The notes under the pieces are model-generated. The model was not told the origin of the DNA and searched no databases. It was given only the letters and a program-made list of their open reading frames with translations. Positions 50,449 to 61,287 of a stretch of DNA of 64,000 nt are shown here, piece after piece. Source of the DNA: Streptomyces sp. NRRL S-87 (lineage in GTDB: Bacteria; Actinomycetota; Actinomycetes; Streptomycetales; Streptomycetaceae); NCBI RefSeq assembly GCF_000719335.1, contig NZ_JOGB01000007.1, positions 62,001 through 126,000 on the forward strand, in the 5' to 3' direction. The position numbers were made by a program, and so were the translations under genes. Each line of letters opens with the position of its first letter. The stretch's first letter is position 1.

Positions 50449-52029
50449 ATGCCGCTCACCCTCGCCTCGCTCGTCCAGCACTCGGCGCTCAAACTCAGCG
50501 TCCGGGCGGGCGAGGGCAAGCTGGACACCCCGGTGCGCTGGGCCCACGTCAGCGAGCTGGCCGACCCCGTCCCGTACATGGAGGGCGGGGAGCTGCTGCT
50601 GATCACGGCCATGACGCTGGACGCGGGGGACCCGGAGGAGATGGGCCGCTACGTCCGCCGGCTCGCCGCGGCCGGGGTGGTCGGCATCGGCTTCGCCGTC
50701 GGCGTGAACTACGACGAGATCCCGCAGGCCCTGGTCGACGCCGCCCGCGCCGAGGACCTGCCGCTCCTCGAGGTGCCGCGGCGCACCCCGTTCCTCGCCA
50801 TCTCCAAGGCCGTCTCCGCCGCGCTGGCGGCCGACCAGTACCGGGCCGTGACCGCCGGCTTCGAGGCGCAGCGCGAGCTCACCCGGGCCGCCCTGTCCGC
50901 CGACGGCCCGGCCGACCTGCTGGCCAAGCTGGCCGCGCACGTCCACGGCTGGGCCGCGCTCTACGACACCTCCGGCAGCGTGGTCGCCGCCGCGCCCGAG
51001 TGGGCGGCCCGCCGCGCCGCCCGGCTCACCGCCGACGTGGAGCGGCTGCGCGAGCGCCCGGCCCCGGCCAGCGCCGTGGTCGGCGGCACCGAGGACCGGG
51101 TCGAGCTGCAGTCCCTGGGCACCGGTCGGCGGGCCCGCGGCGCCCTGGCCGTCGGCACCGGCGCCCCCCTCGGCACCGCCGAGCGGTACGCCGTCCACTC
51201 CGCCGTCGCCCTGCTGACGCTGACCACCGAGCGCTCCCGCTCCCTGCACGACGCCGAGTCCCGGCTGGGCGCGGCCGTGCTGCGGATGCTCCTCGACGGC
51301 GAGCCCGGGCACGCCCGCGCGGTGGCCGGCGACCTGTACGGGGGGCTGCTCGACGCGCCGTTCCGGCTGGTCATCGTCGAGTCCTCGGCTCCCGAGCAGA
51401 TCAGTGCCCTGACCGACGCCGTCGAGTCGGCCGCCGCCCGGGCCGGGGAGGCCGTGCTCGTGGTGCCCGAGACGGCGCGCCTGGTCCTGTTGGCCGCCGA
51501 CGGCGGGGCGGCCGTGGGGGCCTGCGCCAACTACGCCGAGGCCCTCGAGGCCCTGCGCGGCAGCGAGGCCGGCGGTGCTCCGGGGGCCGCCGCCGACGAC
51601 CTCGTGGTGGGCCTGTCCGCGCCGGCCGGGACCGCCGCGGCCGCCACCGCGTACAAGCAGGCGGACCAGGCCGTGGCTGTGGCCCGGCGGCGCGGCCGGG
51701 CCCTGGTCGAGCACGAGGACCTCGCCGACGGCTCGGTCCTGCCGCTGCTCGCCGACGACGCCGTACGGGCCTTCGCCGAGGGCACCCTGCGCGCCCTGCG
51801 GGAACACGACGCCACCGGCCGCGGCGACCTCGTCGCCTCCCTCCAGGCCTGGCTCTCCCGGCACGGCCAGTGGGACGCGGCCGCCGCCGACCTGGGCGTG
51901 CACCGGCACACCCTGCGCTACCGGATGCGGCGTGTGGAGGAGATCCTGGGCCGCTCGCTGGACGATCCGGACGTGCGCATGGAGCTGTGGCTGGCGCTCA
52001 AGGCCAGCCCGCCCGTCCCCGCGCAGTGA
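50449..52029 (+). CDS. PucR family transcriptional regulator
   Basis: The 526-residue protein has the N-terminal PucR sensory domain (MPLTLASLVQHSALKLSV ... MEGGELLLITAMTL ... GVVGIGFAVG) and the C-terminal PucR helix-turn-helix (LVASLQAWLSRHGQWDAAAADLGVHRHTLRYRMRRVEEILGRSLDDPDVRMELWLALKA). PucR proteins activate purine, proline or GABA catabolic genes. Placed between gabT and a semialdehyde dehydrogenase, it most likely controls GABA use. The dehydrogenase starts 178 bases after its stop, with room for a separate promoter. Confidence 0.9.
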   Translation: MPLTLASLVQHSALKLSVRAGEGKLDTPVRWAHVSELADPVPYMEGGELLLITAMTLDAGDPEEMGRYVRRLAAAGVVGIGFAVGVNYDEIPQALVDAARAEDLPLLEVPRRTPFLAISKAVSAALAADQYRAVTAGFEAQRELTRAALSADGPADLLAKLAAHVHGWAALYDTSGSVVAAAPEWAARRAARLTADVERLRERPAPASAVVGGTEDRVELQSLGTGRRARGALAVGTGAPLGTAERYAVHSAVALLTLTTERSRSLHDAESRLGAAVLRMLLDGEPGHARAVAGDLYGGLLDAPFRLVIVESSAPEQISALTDAVESAAARAGEAVLVVPETARLVLLAADGGAAVGACANYAEALEALRGSEAGGAPGAAADDLVVGLSAPAGTAAAATAYKQADQAVAVARRRGRALVEHEDLADGSVLPLLADDAVRAFAEGTLRALREHDATGRGDLVASLQAWLSRHGQWDAAAADLGVHRHTLRYRMRRVEEILGRSLDDPDVRMELWLALKASPPVPAQ

Positions 52030-52207
52030 CCGGGGTGACGGGCGTGGCGCACCACCGAGCGGAGTGAAAGCCTCCGATTGGCACCGTGACAAACCGGCGC
52101 GACGGCGCGCCCGGCCACTCCACCCCGGACAAACGACCTTTCGGGCCGCCGGTCCTACCGTGGTGATGACAAGGACACCGCACAACTTCCGAAGGGCCGG
52201 GATTCGC

Positions 52208-53653
52208 ATGACTTCCACCCACGCCTTCTGGCTCGCCGGCCGCCAGGCCACCGGCGAGAGCAGCTTCGACGTCCACAACCCGTGGGACGGCCGTCTCGTC
52301 GGCACCGTCAGCGTGCCGACCGACGCCCAGGTCGAAGAGGCCGTGGCCGCCGCCCACGCCGTGACGGCGGAGTTCTCCGCGACCCCCGCCCACGTCCGCG
52401 CCGCCGCCCTGGACCACGTGTCCAAGCGCCTGGTCGAGCGCACCGAGGAGATCGCCCAGCTGATCTCCGCCGAGAACGGCAAGCCCATCAAGTGGGCCCG
52501 TGGTGAGGTCGGCCGCGCGGTGTCCGTGTTCCGCTTCGCCGCCGAGGAGGCCCGCCGCTTCAACGGCGGCGAGGCCCAGCGCCTCGACACCGACGCCGGC
52601 GGCACCGGCCGCCTGGCCCTGACGCGCCGCTTCGTCAAGGGCCCGGTCCTGGGCATCGCGCCGTTCAACTTCCCGCTGAACCTGTGCGCCCACAAGGTCG
52701 CCCCGGCCATCGCCGTCGGTGCCCCGATCATCCTGAAGCCCGCCCCGGCCACCCCGCTCTCCGGCCTGATCCTGGGCGAGCTGCTGGCCGAGACCGACCT
52801 GCCCGCCGGCTCCTGGTCGGTCCTGCCGGTCGCCAACGAGAAGATGCCCGCCCTCGTCAAGGACGAGCGCCTGCCGGTCATCTCCTTCACCGGCTCCGAC
52901 ACGGTCGGCTACGCCATCCAGCAGTCGGTGCCCCACAAGCACTGCACCCTGGAGCTCGGCGGCAACGCCGCGGCCGTCGTCCTGTCCGACTGGTCCTCCG
53001 AGGCCGACCTGGACTGGGCCGCCACCCGGATCGCGACCTTCTCCAACTACCAGGCCGGCCAGTCCTGCATCTCCGTGCAGCGCGTGATCGCCGACGCCGC
53101 CGTCTACGACCGCCTGGTCGAGAAGGTCGTCGCCAAGGTCCAGGCCCAGGTCACCGGCGACCCGTCCGACGACGCCACCGACGTCGGCCCGCTCGTCTCC
53201 GAGGCCGCCGCCGAGCGCGTCGAGGCCTGGGTGGACGAGGCCGTCTCCGCCGGCGCGAAGCTGCTCGCGGGCGGCAAGCGCGAGGGCGCCTCCTTCGAGC
53301 CGACCGTGCTCGCCGAGGTTCCCGACGGCGTCAAGCTGGCCTGCGAGGAGGTCTTCGGCCCGGTCCTCACCCTGCACAAGGTGGAGAACACGGACGAGGC
53401 CTTCGCCGCCGTCAACGACTCCAAGTTCGGCCTGCAGGCCGGCGTCTTCACCCACGACGTCCAGACCGCGTTCCGCGCCCACCGCGAGCTCGAGGTCGGC
53501 GGCGTCATCATCGGCGACGCCCCGTCCTACCGCGCCGACCAGATGCCGTACGGCGGCGTCAAGCAGTCCGGTGTCGGCCGCGAGGGCGTCCGCTACGCGA
53601 TGGACGACTACACGTACGAGCGCGTCCTGGTCCTGACCGGCCTGAACATCTGA
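52208..53653 (+). CDS. gabD: Aldehyde dehydrogenase, probable succinate-semialdehyde dehydrogenase
   Basis: The 481-residue enzyme has catalytic Cys287 in QAGQSCISVQR and Glu249 in LELGGNAA, and the cofactor segment PFNFPLNLCAHKVAPA. It differs clearly from the two aminobutyraldehyde-type paralogues of this window (DCTAATR) and belongs to the SCISVQR branch, which includes semialdehyde and glyceraldehyde dehydrogenases. Following pucR and near gabT, oxidation of succinate semialdehyde to succinate is the best guess, and the symbol rests on that context. ATG 52208 starts the conserved region. A strong terminator follows. Confidence 0.82.
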   Translation: MTSTHAFWLAGRQATGESSFDVHNPWDGRLVGTVSVPTDAQVEEAVAAAHAVTAEFSATPAHVRAAALDHVSKRLVERTEEIAQLISAENGKPIKWARGEVGRAVSVFRFAAEEARRFNGGEAQRLDTDAGGTGRLALTRRFVKGPVLGIAPFNFPLNLCAHKVAPAIAVGAPIILKPAPATPLSGLILGELLAETDLPAGSWSVLPVANEKMPALVKDERLPVISFTGSDTVGYAIQQSVPHKHCTLELGGNAAAVVLSDWSSEADLDWAATRIATFSNYQAGQSCISVQRVIADAAVYDRLVEKVVAKVQAQVTGDPSDDATDVGPLVSEAAAERVEAWVDEAVSAGAKLLAGGKREGASFEPTVLAEVPDGVKLACEEVFGPVLTLHKVENTDEAFAAVNDSKFGLQAGVFTHDVQTAFRAHRELEVGGVIIGDAPSYRADQMPYGGVKQSGVGREGVRYAMDDYTYERVLVLTGLNI

Positions 53654-53672
53654 TTCGTACGGCCACAGAGCC

Positions 53673-53709
53673 GACGGCCGGAGCCCACTGTGCGGGGGCT
53701 CCGGCCGTC
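53673..53709 (+). terminator. Terminator after the semialdehyde dehydrogenase
   Basis: GACGGCCGGAGCCC (53673-53686) and GGGCTCCGGCCGTC (53696-53709) form a perfect 14 bp stem with a 9-base loop, 20 bases after the stop, followed by CCCCTTCCC. Confidence 0.8.
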
Positions 53710-53897
53710 CCCTTCCCGGCCCACCCGAACCCGCCGCCCGGGATCCCGGCATGTCGCCGCCTCACGAGAGTGCCGCCCCGCGGCCCCCACCCCCGCCCGG
53801 CCCAACCCGGCTTTTCCGGTCGCGGTGGAGCGGGTACGACTGGGAGGTAGCACCGATCGGTAGCGTCCCCACTCCCGGCGGCGAGGTGAGCCCCCTC

Positions 53898-55841
53898 ATG
53901 TCCGCAACACAGCCCGCACAGCCCAAGGTGACCGAGCGCGAGGCCCGGCAGGTCGCGGAGGCGGCCAGGGAACAGGACTGGCGCAAGCCCAGCTTCGCCA
54001 AGGAACTGTTCCTCGGCAGGTTCCGGCTCGACCTGATCCACCCGCACCCCCAGCCCGACGCCGAGGACGTCCGGCGGGGCGAGGCCTTCCTGGCCCGGCT
54101 GCGGGAGTTCTGCGAGCACGAGATCGACGGCGCCCGCATCGAACGCGAGGCGCAGATCCCCGACGAGACGATCCGCGGCCTCAAGAGCCTCGGCGCCCTC
54201 GGCATGAAGATCGACCCCAAGTACGGCGGCCTGGGCCTGACCCAGGTGTACTACAACAAGGCGCTGGCCCTGGTCGGTTCCGCCAGCCCCGCCGTGGGCG
54301 CCCTGCTCTCGGCCCACCAGTCCATCGGCGTGCCCCAGCCGCTGAAGATCTTCGGCACCCAGGAGCAGAAGGACGCCTTCCTGCCCCGGTGCGCCACCGA
54401 CGCCATCTCCGCCTTCCTGCTGACCGAGCCCGACGTCGGCTCCGACCCGGCCCGGCTGGCCACCACCGCCGTGCCCGAGGGCGACGACACGTACGTCCTG
54501 GACGGCGTGAAGCTGTGGACCACCAACGGCGTGGTCGCCGACCTGCTCGTCGTCATGGCCCGCGTCCCCCGGTCCGAGGGCCACAAGGGCGGCATCACCG
54601 CCTTCGTCGTCGAGGCCGACGCCCCCGGGATCACCGTCGAGCACCGCAACGCCTTCATGGGCCTGCGCGGCCTGGAGAACGGCGTCACGCGCTTCCACCA
54701 GGTACGGGTGCCCGCGGCGCACCGCATCGGCCCCGAGGGCGCCGGCCTGAAGATCGCGCTCACCACCCTCAACACCGGCCGGCTCTCGCTGCCCGCCATG
54801 TGCGTCGGCGCCGGCAAGTGGTGCCTGAAGATCGCCCGCGAGTGGTCCGGCGTCCGCGAGCAGTGGGGCCGCCCGGTCGCCGAGCACGAGGCCGTCGGCG
54901 CCAAGATCTCCTTCATCGCCGCCACCACCTTCGCCCTGGAGGCGGTCGTCGACCTGTCCTCCCAGATGGCCGACGAGGACCGCAACGACATCCGCATCGA
55001 GGCCGCCCTCGCCAAGCTCTACGGCAGCGAGATGGCCTGCCTGATGGCCGACGAGCTCGTGCAGATCCGCGGCGGCCGCGGCTTCGAGACCGCCGAGTCC
55101 CTCGCCGCCCGCGGCGAACGGGGCGTACCCGCCGAGCAGATGCTGCGCGACCTGCGCATCAACCGGATCTTCGAGGGGTCGACGGAGATCATGCACCTGC
55201 TGATCGCCCGCGAGGCCGTCGACGCCCACCTCTCGGTCGCCGGCGACCTCATCGACCCCGACAAGGCCGTGCAGGACAAGGCCAGGGCGGGGGCCCGGGC
55301 CGCCGGCTTCTACGCCCGCTGGCTGCCCAGGCTCGCCACCGGACCCGGCCACGTCCCGACCAGCTACCGCGAGTTCCACCCGCGCGGTCACGTCGACCTC
55401 TCCGGCCACCTGCGCTACGTCGAGCGGAACGCCCGCAAGCTGGCCCGCTCCACGTTCTACGCGATGTCCCGCTGGCAGGGCAGGATGGAGACGAAGCAGG
55501 GCTTCCTCGGCCGGATCGTCGACATCGGTGCCGAGCTGTTCGCCATGAGCGCGGCCTGCGTCCGGGCCGAGCACCTGCGCGCCACCGGCGACCACGGGCG
55601 GGAGGCCTACCAGCTCGCCGACGCGTTCTGCCGACAGTCCCGGCTGCGCGTCGAGGAGTTGTTCGGGCGCCTGTGGGCCAACACCGACGACCTCGACCGC
55701 AAGGTGGTCGCCGGAGTCCTCTCGGGCACGTACACCTGGCTGGAGGACGGTGTGATCGACACGTCGAGCGAGGGTCCGTGGATCGCGGACGCCACCCCCG
55801 GCCCCTCCAAGCACGAGAACGTCCGCCGGCCCGTCCGCTGA
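53898..55841 (+). CDS. Acyl-CoA dehydrogenase family protein
   Basis: The 647-residue flavoprotein has the acyl-CoA dehydrogenase N-, middle and C-terminal domains (GALGMKIDPKYGGLGL, AFLLTEPDVGSDPARLATTA, RFHQVRVPAAHRIGPEGAGLKIALTTLNTGRLSLPA, IRGGRGFETAESLAARGERGVPAEQMLRDLRINRIFEGSTEI) plus about 170 extra C-terminal residues, as in very-long-chain-type enzymes. The Glu in RIFEGSTE marks the usual catalytic-base region. ATG 53898 follows GAGGTGAG at seven bases; an open frame to 53751 lacks a better site. The substrate chain length cannot be read. Confidence 0.9.
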   Translation: MSATQPAQPKVTEREARQVAEAAREQDWRKPSFAKELFLGRFRLDLIHPHPQPDAEDVRRGEAFLARLREFCEHEIDGARIEREAQIPDETIRGLKSLGALGMKIDPKYGGLGLTQVYYNKALALVGSASPAVGALLSAHQSIGVPQPLKIFGTQEQKDAFLPRCATDAISAFLLTEPDVGSDPARLATTAVPEGDDTYVLDGVKLWTTNGVVADLLVVMARVPRSEGHKGGITAFVVEADAPGITVEHRNAFMGLRGLENGVTRFHQVRVPAAHRIGPEGAGLKIALTTLNTGRLSLPAMCVGAGKWCLKIAREWSGVREQWGRPVAEHEAVGAKISFIAATTFALEAVVDLSSQMADEDRNDIRIEAALAKLYGSEMACLMADELVQIRGGRGFETAESLAARGERGVPAEQMLRDLRINRIFEGSTEIMHLLIAREAVDAHLSVAGDLIDPDKAVQDKARAGARAAGFYARWLPRLATGPGHVPTSYREFHPRGHVDLSGHLRYVERNARKLARSTFYAMSRWQGRMETKQGFLGRIVDIGAELFAMSAACVRAEHLRATGDHGREAYQLADAFCRQSRLRVEELFGRLWANTDDLDRKVVAGVLSGTYTWLEDGVIDTSSEGPWIADATPGPSKHENVRRPVR

Positions 55842-55912
55842 CGGGCACGGCCCGACCTGCGATCATCGCCGCACGCCGGACAGGCGTACGAATCCGGCGA
55901 GCGGAGCAGGAC

Positions 55913-57331
55913 ATGACAGACGGCGACCGAGAGCACAGACGGCTCGCGTGGTGCGTGGCGCTCCTCCTGCGCCACGCACCGGACCCCGTCGTGGCCGGCC
56001 TCCTGGAGCGCATGGACCCGGCCGCGCGGGGCTTCCTGTGCCGCGACGAGCTGCTCCCGCCCTCGGCCGTCACCCTGCTGCTGCGCGACGGGTCCGCCGA
56101 GGACCGCCGCCGCGTGGCCGCCAACCCGTACGTGCTGGGCCGCCCGCTGCCCGGCCTGCCGTCGGTACGCCGCTACGCCGCCCGGCCCGAACCGACCCCC
56201 GAGCTGCGCGCCTCGGTGCGGACCGAGCTCGCCGCCGCCGGTCACGCCGCCGACGACGGCCGCCCCCGCGACACCGCGGCCCTCGTCGCGCTGCTGCGCC
56301 GGCACGGCCGTCGCCACCCCCGGGTGCCGCTGGACCTGCTGGCGCTGGCCGGCGACCTCGACCCGGACGTGCTCCTGCACGCGCACGCGCGCGGGCCGCT
56401 GCCGCCCGGCTCCGTGGAAGCGCTGCTGCTGGCCGGCGGGCTGCCCCGGGAGGCGTGCCCGGCCCTGCTGGACACGCGGGCGCAGCGCTCGTACGGGCCG
56501 TCCTGGCACCGCCCGGCCGTCCGGGCCGTCCGCATGGGCCTGCTCACCTGCGACGAGCTGGTGGCCGCGGTCGCCCCCGCGCACCGCACGCTGCTCCTGG
56601 GCGACCTGCGCCTGAGCAAAGGCCTGCGCTGGTCGCTGCCCGAGCAGGCCGCGGTCCGGGGCGCCCTGGGGCGCGTCCTGCGGCCCGCGCTCGGCGAGGA
56701 CCCCCTCCTGTGGGACGACCTGCTTCGCCGCGCGCCCGCGTTCCCCGGCACCCTGCCGGAGCTGGCCGAGGCCGTGGCCGCCGGCCCGGCCGCGGTCCCG
56801 GCCGCGGTCCCGGCCGACGCCGCCGCACCCGGGCCCGCGCCCGACGGGGCGCTGGCCCGCGCCGTCGCCGCCCTCGCCCCGCCGCCGCCCGACGCGGCGG
56901 CCGCCGGCGGGGTCGAACGCGAACTCGCGCTCGCCGCGCTGGCCGTGCCCAACGCCATGGGCGACCTCGCCGAGGACATCCGCTGGGTACGGGCCTGCCT
57001 GGACCGGGGCCTCCTCACCGGCGCCGACGTGCTGTGGCACAAGGCCCCCGCCGCCTGGGCCCTCGACGAGGACCACTGGCTGGGCGAGATCGACCACTGG
57101 AACACCCGCCTCGACGAGCCGGACGACCACCCGGCCGGCCGGGCCGCCCGGCTGCGGGCCGAGGCCATGCTCGCCGCCCACGCGGCCGCCGACCGGCTGC
57201 TCGGGGCGGCCCTCGGCGGTGACACCGCCGCCTGGTGGCGCGCCGCCCGCGCGCTGCCCGAGTTCCCCGGCAGCCTCCCCGAACTCCTCGGCGCGCTCGT
57301 ACAGGGGGACTCCGTGCCCGGGCGCGGCTGA
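55913..57331 (+). CDS. Uncharacterised Ala/Leu-rich repeat-like protein
   Basis: The 472-residue soluble protein is rich in Ala, Leu, Arg and Pro and appears to consist of repeated short helices ([76 protein letters not shown]). The [14 protein letters not shown] type units recall leucine-rich variant repeats, which make protein-protein interfaces. There is no signal peptide, membrane segment or catalytic motif. GGAGCAGGAC precedes ATG 55913. It ends 21 bases before dxr and may be cotranscribed with it, but no functional link is evident. Confidence 0.7.
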   Translation: MTDGDREHRRLAWCVALLLRHAPDPVVAGLLERMDPAARGFLCRDELLPPSAVTLLLRDGSAEDRRRVAANPYVLGRPLPGLPSVRRYAARPEPTPELRASVRTELAAAGHAADDGRPRDTAALVALLRRHGRRHPRVPLDLLALAGDLDPDVLLHAHARGPLPPGSVEALLLAGGLPREACPALLDTRAQRSYGPSWHRPAVRAVRMGLLTCDELVAAVAPAHRTLLLGDLRLSKGLRWSLPEQAAVRGALGRVLRPALGEDPLLWDDLLRRAPAFPGTLPELAEAVAAGPAAVPAAVPADAAAPGPAPDGALARAVAALAPPPPDAAAAGGVERELALAALAVPNAMGDLAEDIRWVRACLDRGLLTGADVLWHKAPAAWALDEDHWLGEIDHWNTRLDEPDDHPAGRAARLRAEAMLAAHAAADRLLGAALGGDTAAWWRAARALPEFPGSLPELLGALVQGDSVPGRG

Positions 57332-57352
57332 GTTCCGGCAACAATGGGGGGC

Positions 57353-58603
57353 ATGAGCGACAGCCCAGCCCCCCTCGCCGACCCGCACCTCCTGTTCGAC
57401 CCCGCGGTCGGCCGCCGGGACATCGTCATCCTCGGCTCCACCGGGTCCATCGGCACCCAGGCCATCGACCTGGTCCTGCGCAACCCCGACCGGTTCCGCG
57501 TCACCGCCCTCTCGGCGGCCGGCGGCCGCGTCGGCCTGCTCGCCGAGCAGGCCCGCCTGCTGCGGGTGGACACGGTCGCGGTGGCCCGCGAGGACGTCGT
57601 ACCGGCCCTCCGAGAGGCGCTGCGCGCCCAGTACGGCACCGAGCCGCTGCCCGAGGTCCTGGCCGGCCCGGACGCCGCCACGCAGATCGCCGCGTCCCCG
57701 TGCCACACCGTCCTCAACGGCATCACCGGCTCCATCGGCCTCGCCCCCACGCTCGCGGCCCTGGAGGCCGGCCGGACCCTCGCCCTCGCCAACAAGGAGT
57801 CGCTGATCGTCGGCGGCCCGCTGGTGAAGGCCCTGGCCAAGCCGGGCCAGATCATCCCGGTGGACTCCGAGCACGCCGCGCTCTTCCAGGCGCTGGCCGC
57901 CGGCACCCGCGCCGACGTCCGCAAGCTCGTCGTCACCGCCTCCGGCGGGCCGTTCCGCGGCCGGACGAAGGCAGAGCTGGCCCACGTCACCGTCGAGGAC
58001 GCCCTCGCGCACCCCACCTGGGCGATGGGCCCGGTGATCACGGTGAACAGCGCGACCCTCGTCAACAAGGGCCTGGAGGTCATCGAGGCCCACCTGCTCT
58101 ACGACATCCCCTTCGACCGCATCGAGGTCGTCGTCCACCCGCAGTCGTACGTTCACTCGATGGTGGAGTTCACCGACGGCTCCACCCTCGCCCAGGCCAC
58201 CCCGCCCGACATGCGCGGCCCGATCGCGATCGGCCTCGGCTGGCCGGAGCGGATCCCGGACGCGGCCCCCGCGTTCGACTGGACCAAGGCCTCCACCTGG
58301 GAGTTCTTCCCGCTCGACACCGAGGCCTTCCCCTCGGTCGGACTGGCCCGCCACGTGGGCGCCCTGGGCGGCACGGCACCGGCCGTGTTCAATGCGGCGA
58401 ACGAGGAGTGTGTCGACGCGTTCCTGGCCGGTCGGCTGCCGTTCACAGCAATCATGGATACGGTCACCGCTGTCGTCGAGGACCACGGAACGCCGGACCG
58501 GGGAACTGCCCTCACCGTCGCCGACGTCCTCGCAGCGGAGACCTGGGCCCGCGCCCGGGCCAGGGAGATGGCGGCGAAGGCCGCAGTGGAGGCGCGCGCA
58601 TGA
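57353..58603 (+). CDS. dxr: 1-deoxy-D-xylulose 5-phosphate reductoisomerase
   Basis: This enzyme makes 2-C-methyl-D-erythritol 4-phosphate in the MEP isoprenoid pathway. It has the NADPH motif [19 protein letters not shown], the hinge [14 protein letters not shown], the metal site [22 protein letters not shown] and the [46 protein letters not shown] block. I give ATG 57353 (MSDSPAP); ATG 57344 is in frame and equally possible because the GGGGGG run lies between them. The stop overlaps the next ATG as ATGA, so it is coupled to the site-2 protease; ispG of the same pathway follows. Confidence 0.95.
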   Translation: MSDSPAPLADPHLLFDPAVGRRDIVILGSTGSIGTQAIDLVLRNPDRFRVTALSAAGGRVGLLAEQARLLRVDTVAVAREDVVPALREALRAQYGTEPLPEVLAGPDAATQIAASPCHTVLNGITGSIGLAPTLAALEAGRTLALANKESLIVGGPLVKALAKPGQIIPVDSEHAALFQALAAGTRADVRKLVVTASGGPFRGRTKAELAHVTVEDALAHPTWAMGPVITVNSATLVNKGLEVIEAHLLYDIPFDRIEVVVHPQSYVHSMVEFTDGSTLAQATPPDMRGPIAIGLGWPERIPDAAPAFDWTKASTWEFFPLDTEAFPSVGLARHVGALGGTAPAVFNAANEECVDAFLAGRLPFTAIMDTVTAVVEDHGTPDRGTALTVADVLAAETWARARAREMAAKAAVEARA

Positions 58604-59901
58604 TCCTTCTGATGACGGTGCTCGGGATACTCGTCTTCGTCTTCGGGCTGCTGGTCTCCATCGCGTGGCACGAGCTGGGCCACCTGTCGACGGCGAAGAT
58701 CTTCGGCATCCGCGTGCCCCAGTACATGGTCGGCTTCGGCCCGACCATCTGGTCGCGGCGCAAGGGCGAGACCGAGTACGGCATCAAGGCCATCCCGGCC
58801 GGCGGCTACATCCGCATGATCGGCATGTTCCCGCCCGGCGAGGACGGCCGGATCACCGCCCGCTCCACCTCCCCGTGGCGCTCGATGATCGAGGACGCCC
58901 GCTCGGCCGCGTACGAGGAGCTGGAGCCCGGCGACGAGTCCCGGCTCTTCTACACGCGCAAGCCGTGGAAGCGCGTCATCGTGATGTTCGCGGGCCCGTT
59001 CATGAACCTCGTGCTCGCCCTCGTGGTGTTCTTCGGCGTCTGGATGACCTTCGGCGTCAACATGCAGACCACCAACGTCAAGTCGGTGACCCCCTGCGTC
59101 ATCCAGCAGAGCGAGAAGCGCGACATCTGCAAGGCCGGCGACCCGGTGGCCCCCGCCAAGGCGGCGGGCCTGCTCCCCGGTGACCGGATCGTCGCCTTCA
59201 ACGGCGAGAAGGTCGACGACTGGTCGGTCCTCCAGCAGAAGATCCGCGACACCATCGGCCCGGCCACGGTCACCGTGCAGCGCGGCGGCGCGGAGCTCAC
59301 CCTCCACCCCAGGCTGATCGAGAACCAGGTCGCCAAGACCGACGGGCACGGCGGATACGTCGAGGGCAAGTTCGTCGAGGCCGGCTTCCTCGGCTTCACC
59401 CCCCGCACCGAGAAGGTCCAGCTGGGCTTCGGCCAGTCCGTCGACCACATGGGCGAGATGGTCGAGCAGGGCGTGCAGGGCCTGATCAAGCTGCCGTCGA
59501 AGATCCCCGCGCTGTGGGACGCCGCGTTCGGCGACGGCCCGCGCGAGCCCGACTCCCCGATGGGCATCGTCGGCGCCGCCCGGATCAGCGGCGAGATCGC
59601 CACCCTCGACATCCCCGCCACCGACCGGCTGGTGTTCTTCCTCCAGCTGATCGGCTTCTTCAACCTCTCGCTGTTCCTGTTCAACATGCTCCCGCTGCTC
59701 CCGCTGGACGGCGGGCACATCGCGGGCGCCCTGTGGGAGTCCGTGCGGCGCAACCTGGCGCGGCTGTTCAAGCGGCCCGACCCGGGTCCGTTCGACGTCG
59801 CCAAGCTCATGCCCGTCGCCTACGTCGTGGCCGGCATCTTCGTCTGCTTCACGCTGCTGGTCCTGGTCGCCGACGTGGTGAACCCGGTCAAGATCAGCTG
59901 A
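58600..59901 (+). CDS. rseP: RseP-family site-2 metalloprotease (M50)
   Basis: The 433-residue membrane protease has the zinc motif HELGH at residues 24-28 inside the first membrane segment, the family [14 protein letters not shown] loop, a PDZ domain (about 170-250: [30 protein letters not shown]) and the third ligand segment [19 protein letters not shown] in the third membrane segment. Such enzymes cut membrane-bound anti-sigma factors or signal-peptide remnants within the membrane. The dxr-rseP overlap is a widely conserved arrangement. A perfect 13 bp hairpin follows the stop by 26 bases. Confidence 0.94.
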   Translation: MILLMTVLGILVFVFGLLVSIAWHELGHLSTAKIFGIRVPQYMVGFGPTIWSRRKGETEYGIKAIPAGGYIRMIGMFPPGEDGRITARSTSPWRSMIEDARSAAYEELEPGDESRLFYTRKPWKRVIVMFAGPFMNLVLALVVFFGVWMTFGVNMQTTNVKSVTPCVIQQSEKRDICKAGDPVAPAKAAGLLPGDRIVAFNGEKVDDWSVLQQKIRDTIGPATVTVQRGGAELTLHPRLIENQVAKTDGHGGYVEGKFVEAGFLGFTPRTEKVQLGFGQSVDHMGEMVEQGVQGLIKLPSKIPALWDAAFGDGPREPDSPMGIVGAARISGEIATLDIPATDRLVFFLQLIGFFNLSLFLFNMLPLLPLDGGHIAGALWESVRRNLARLFKRPDPGPFDVAKLMPVAYVVAGIFVCFTLLVLVADVVNPVKIS

Positions 59902-59927
59902 CGCCGCCTTCGGGCAGACGTGCGAAC

Positions 59928-59956
59928 GGGGCCGGGCACGGTGCGTGCCCGGCCCC
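59928..59956 (+). terminator. Terminator between rseP and ispG
   Basis: GGGGCCGGGCACG (59928-59940) and CGTGCCCGGCCCC (59944-59956) form a perfect 13 bp stem with a GTG loop. It divides dxr-rseP from ispG, which must then have its own promoter in 59957-60109. Confidence 0.75.
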
Positions 59957-60109
59957 CTACGTTCGGGTGTACGCCCGGCGCCGGGGCCCCGCCGCGTGCG
60001 CGGGGCGCGCGCTGATTGGCGTAATCTCGGGCCTGGAGCCCGCCCGGAAGCCGGGCTCGGAGTCCGCCGTCAGCGGGACCTTGATCCAGACCTTGGGGTT
60101 GCACAGCAG

Positions 60110-61267
60110 ATGACTGCCATTTCTCTCGGAATGCCGGCCGTGCCGACGAAGCTCGCCGACCGGCGGGTCAGCCGCAAGATCCAGGTCGGCTCCGTGGCCG
60201 TCGGCGGCGACGCGCCCGTCTCCGTGCAGTCCATGACGACCACCCGCACGTCCGACATCGGTGCCACCCTCCAGCAGATCGCCGAGCTGACCGCCTCCGG
60301 CTGCCAGATCGTCCGGGTGGCCTGCCCGACCCAGGACGACGCCGACGCGCTCGCGACCATCGCGAAGAAGTCGCAGATCCCGGTGATCGCCGACATCCAC
60401 TTCCAGCCCAAGTACGTGTTCGCCGCCATCGACGCCGGCTGCGCCGCCGTCCGCGTGAACCCGGGCAACATCAAGCAGTTCGACGACAAGGTCAAGGAGA
60501 TCGCCCGGGCGGCCAAGGACGCCGGCACTCCGATCCGCATCGGCGTCAACGCCGGCTCCCTCGACGCCCGGCTGCTGAAGAAGTACGGCAAGGCCACCCC
60601 CGAGGCCCTCGTCGAGTCCGCCCTCTGGGAGGCCTCCCTCTTCGAGGAGCACGACTTCCGCGACATCAAGATCTCGGTCAAGCACAACGACCCGGTCGTG
60701 ATGGTCGAGGCCTACCGCCAGCTCGCCGCCCAGTGCGACTACCCGCTCCACCTCGGCGTCACCGAGGCCGGCCCCGCGTTCCAGGGCACCATCAAGTCCG
60801 CCGTGGCCTTCGGCGCCCTGCTCTCCCAGGGCATCGGCGACACCATCCGCGTCTCGCTGTCCGCGCCGCCGGCCGAGGAGATCAAGGTCGGCATCCAGAT
60901 CCTGGAGTCGCTCAACCTCCGCCAGCGCCGGCTGGAGATCGTCTCCTGCCCCTCCTGCGGCCGCGCCCAGGTCGACGTCTACAAGCTGGCCGAAGAGGTC
61001 ACCGCGGGCCTGACGGGCATGGAGGTCCCGCTGCGCGTCGCCGTCATGGGATGCGTCGTCAACGGCCCCGGCGAGGCCCGCGAGGCCGACCTCGGCGTCG
61101 CCTCCGGCAACGGCAAGGGCCAGATCTTCGTCAAGGGCGAGGTCATCAAGACGGTCCCCGAGTCGAAGATCGTCGAGACGCTGATCGAGGAGGCGATGAA
61201 GATCGCCGAGCAGATGGAGAAGGACGGCGTGATGTCCGGCGAGCCCACGGTCGCCGTCGCCGGCTGA
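60110..61267 (+). CDS. ispG: (E)-4-hydroxy-3-methylbut-2-enyl diphosphate synthase
   Basis: IspG (GcpE) reduces methylerythritol cyclodiphosphate to HMBPP in the MEP pathway. The TIM barrel begins [32 protein letters not shown]; the iron-sulfur cluster is bound by Cys280 and Cys283 (CPSCGR) and Cys315 ([10 protein letters not shown]), with the conserved Glu in that last motif. ATG 60110 gives the typical actinobacterial start [12 protein letters not shown]. Length 385 residues fits the single-domain bacterial type. A strong terminator follows. Confidence 0.96.
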   Translation: MTAISLGMPAVPTKLADRRVSRKIQVGSVAVGGDAPVSVQSMTTTRTSDIGATLQQIAELTASGCQIVRVACPTQDDADALATIAKKSQIPVIADIHFQPKYVFAAIDAGCAAVRVNPGNIKQFDDKVKEIARAAKDAGTPIRIGVNAGSLDARLLKKYGKATPEALVESALWEASLFEEHDFRDIKISVKHNDPVVMVEAYRQLAAQCDYPLHLGVTEAGPAFQGTIKSAVAFGALLSQGIGDTIRVSLSAPPAEEIKVGIQILESLNLRQRRLEIVSCPSCGRAQVDVYKLAEEVTAGLTGMEVPLRVAVMGCVVNGPGEAREADLGVASGNGKGQIFVKGEVIKTVPESKIVETLIEEAMKIAEQMEKDGVMSGEPTVAVAG

Positions 61268-61287
61268 CCGCCCTCCCCGCACCCCTC

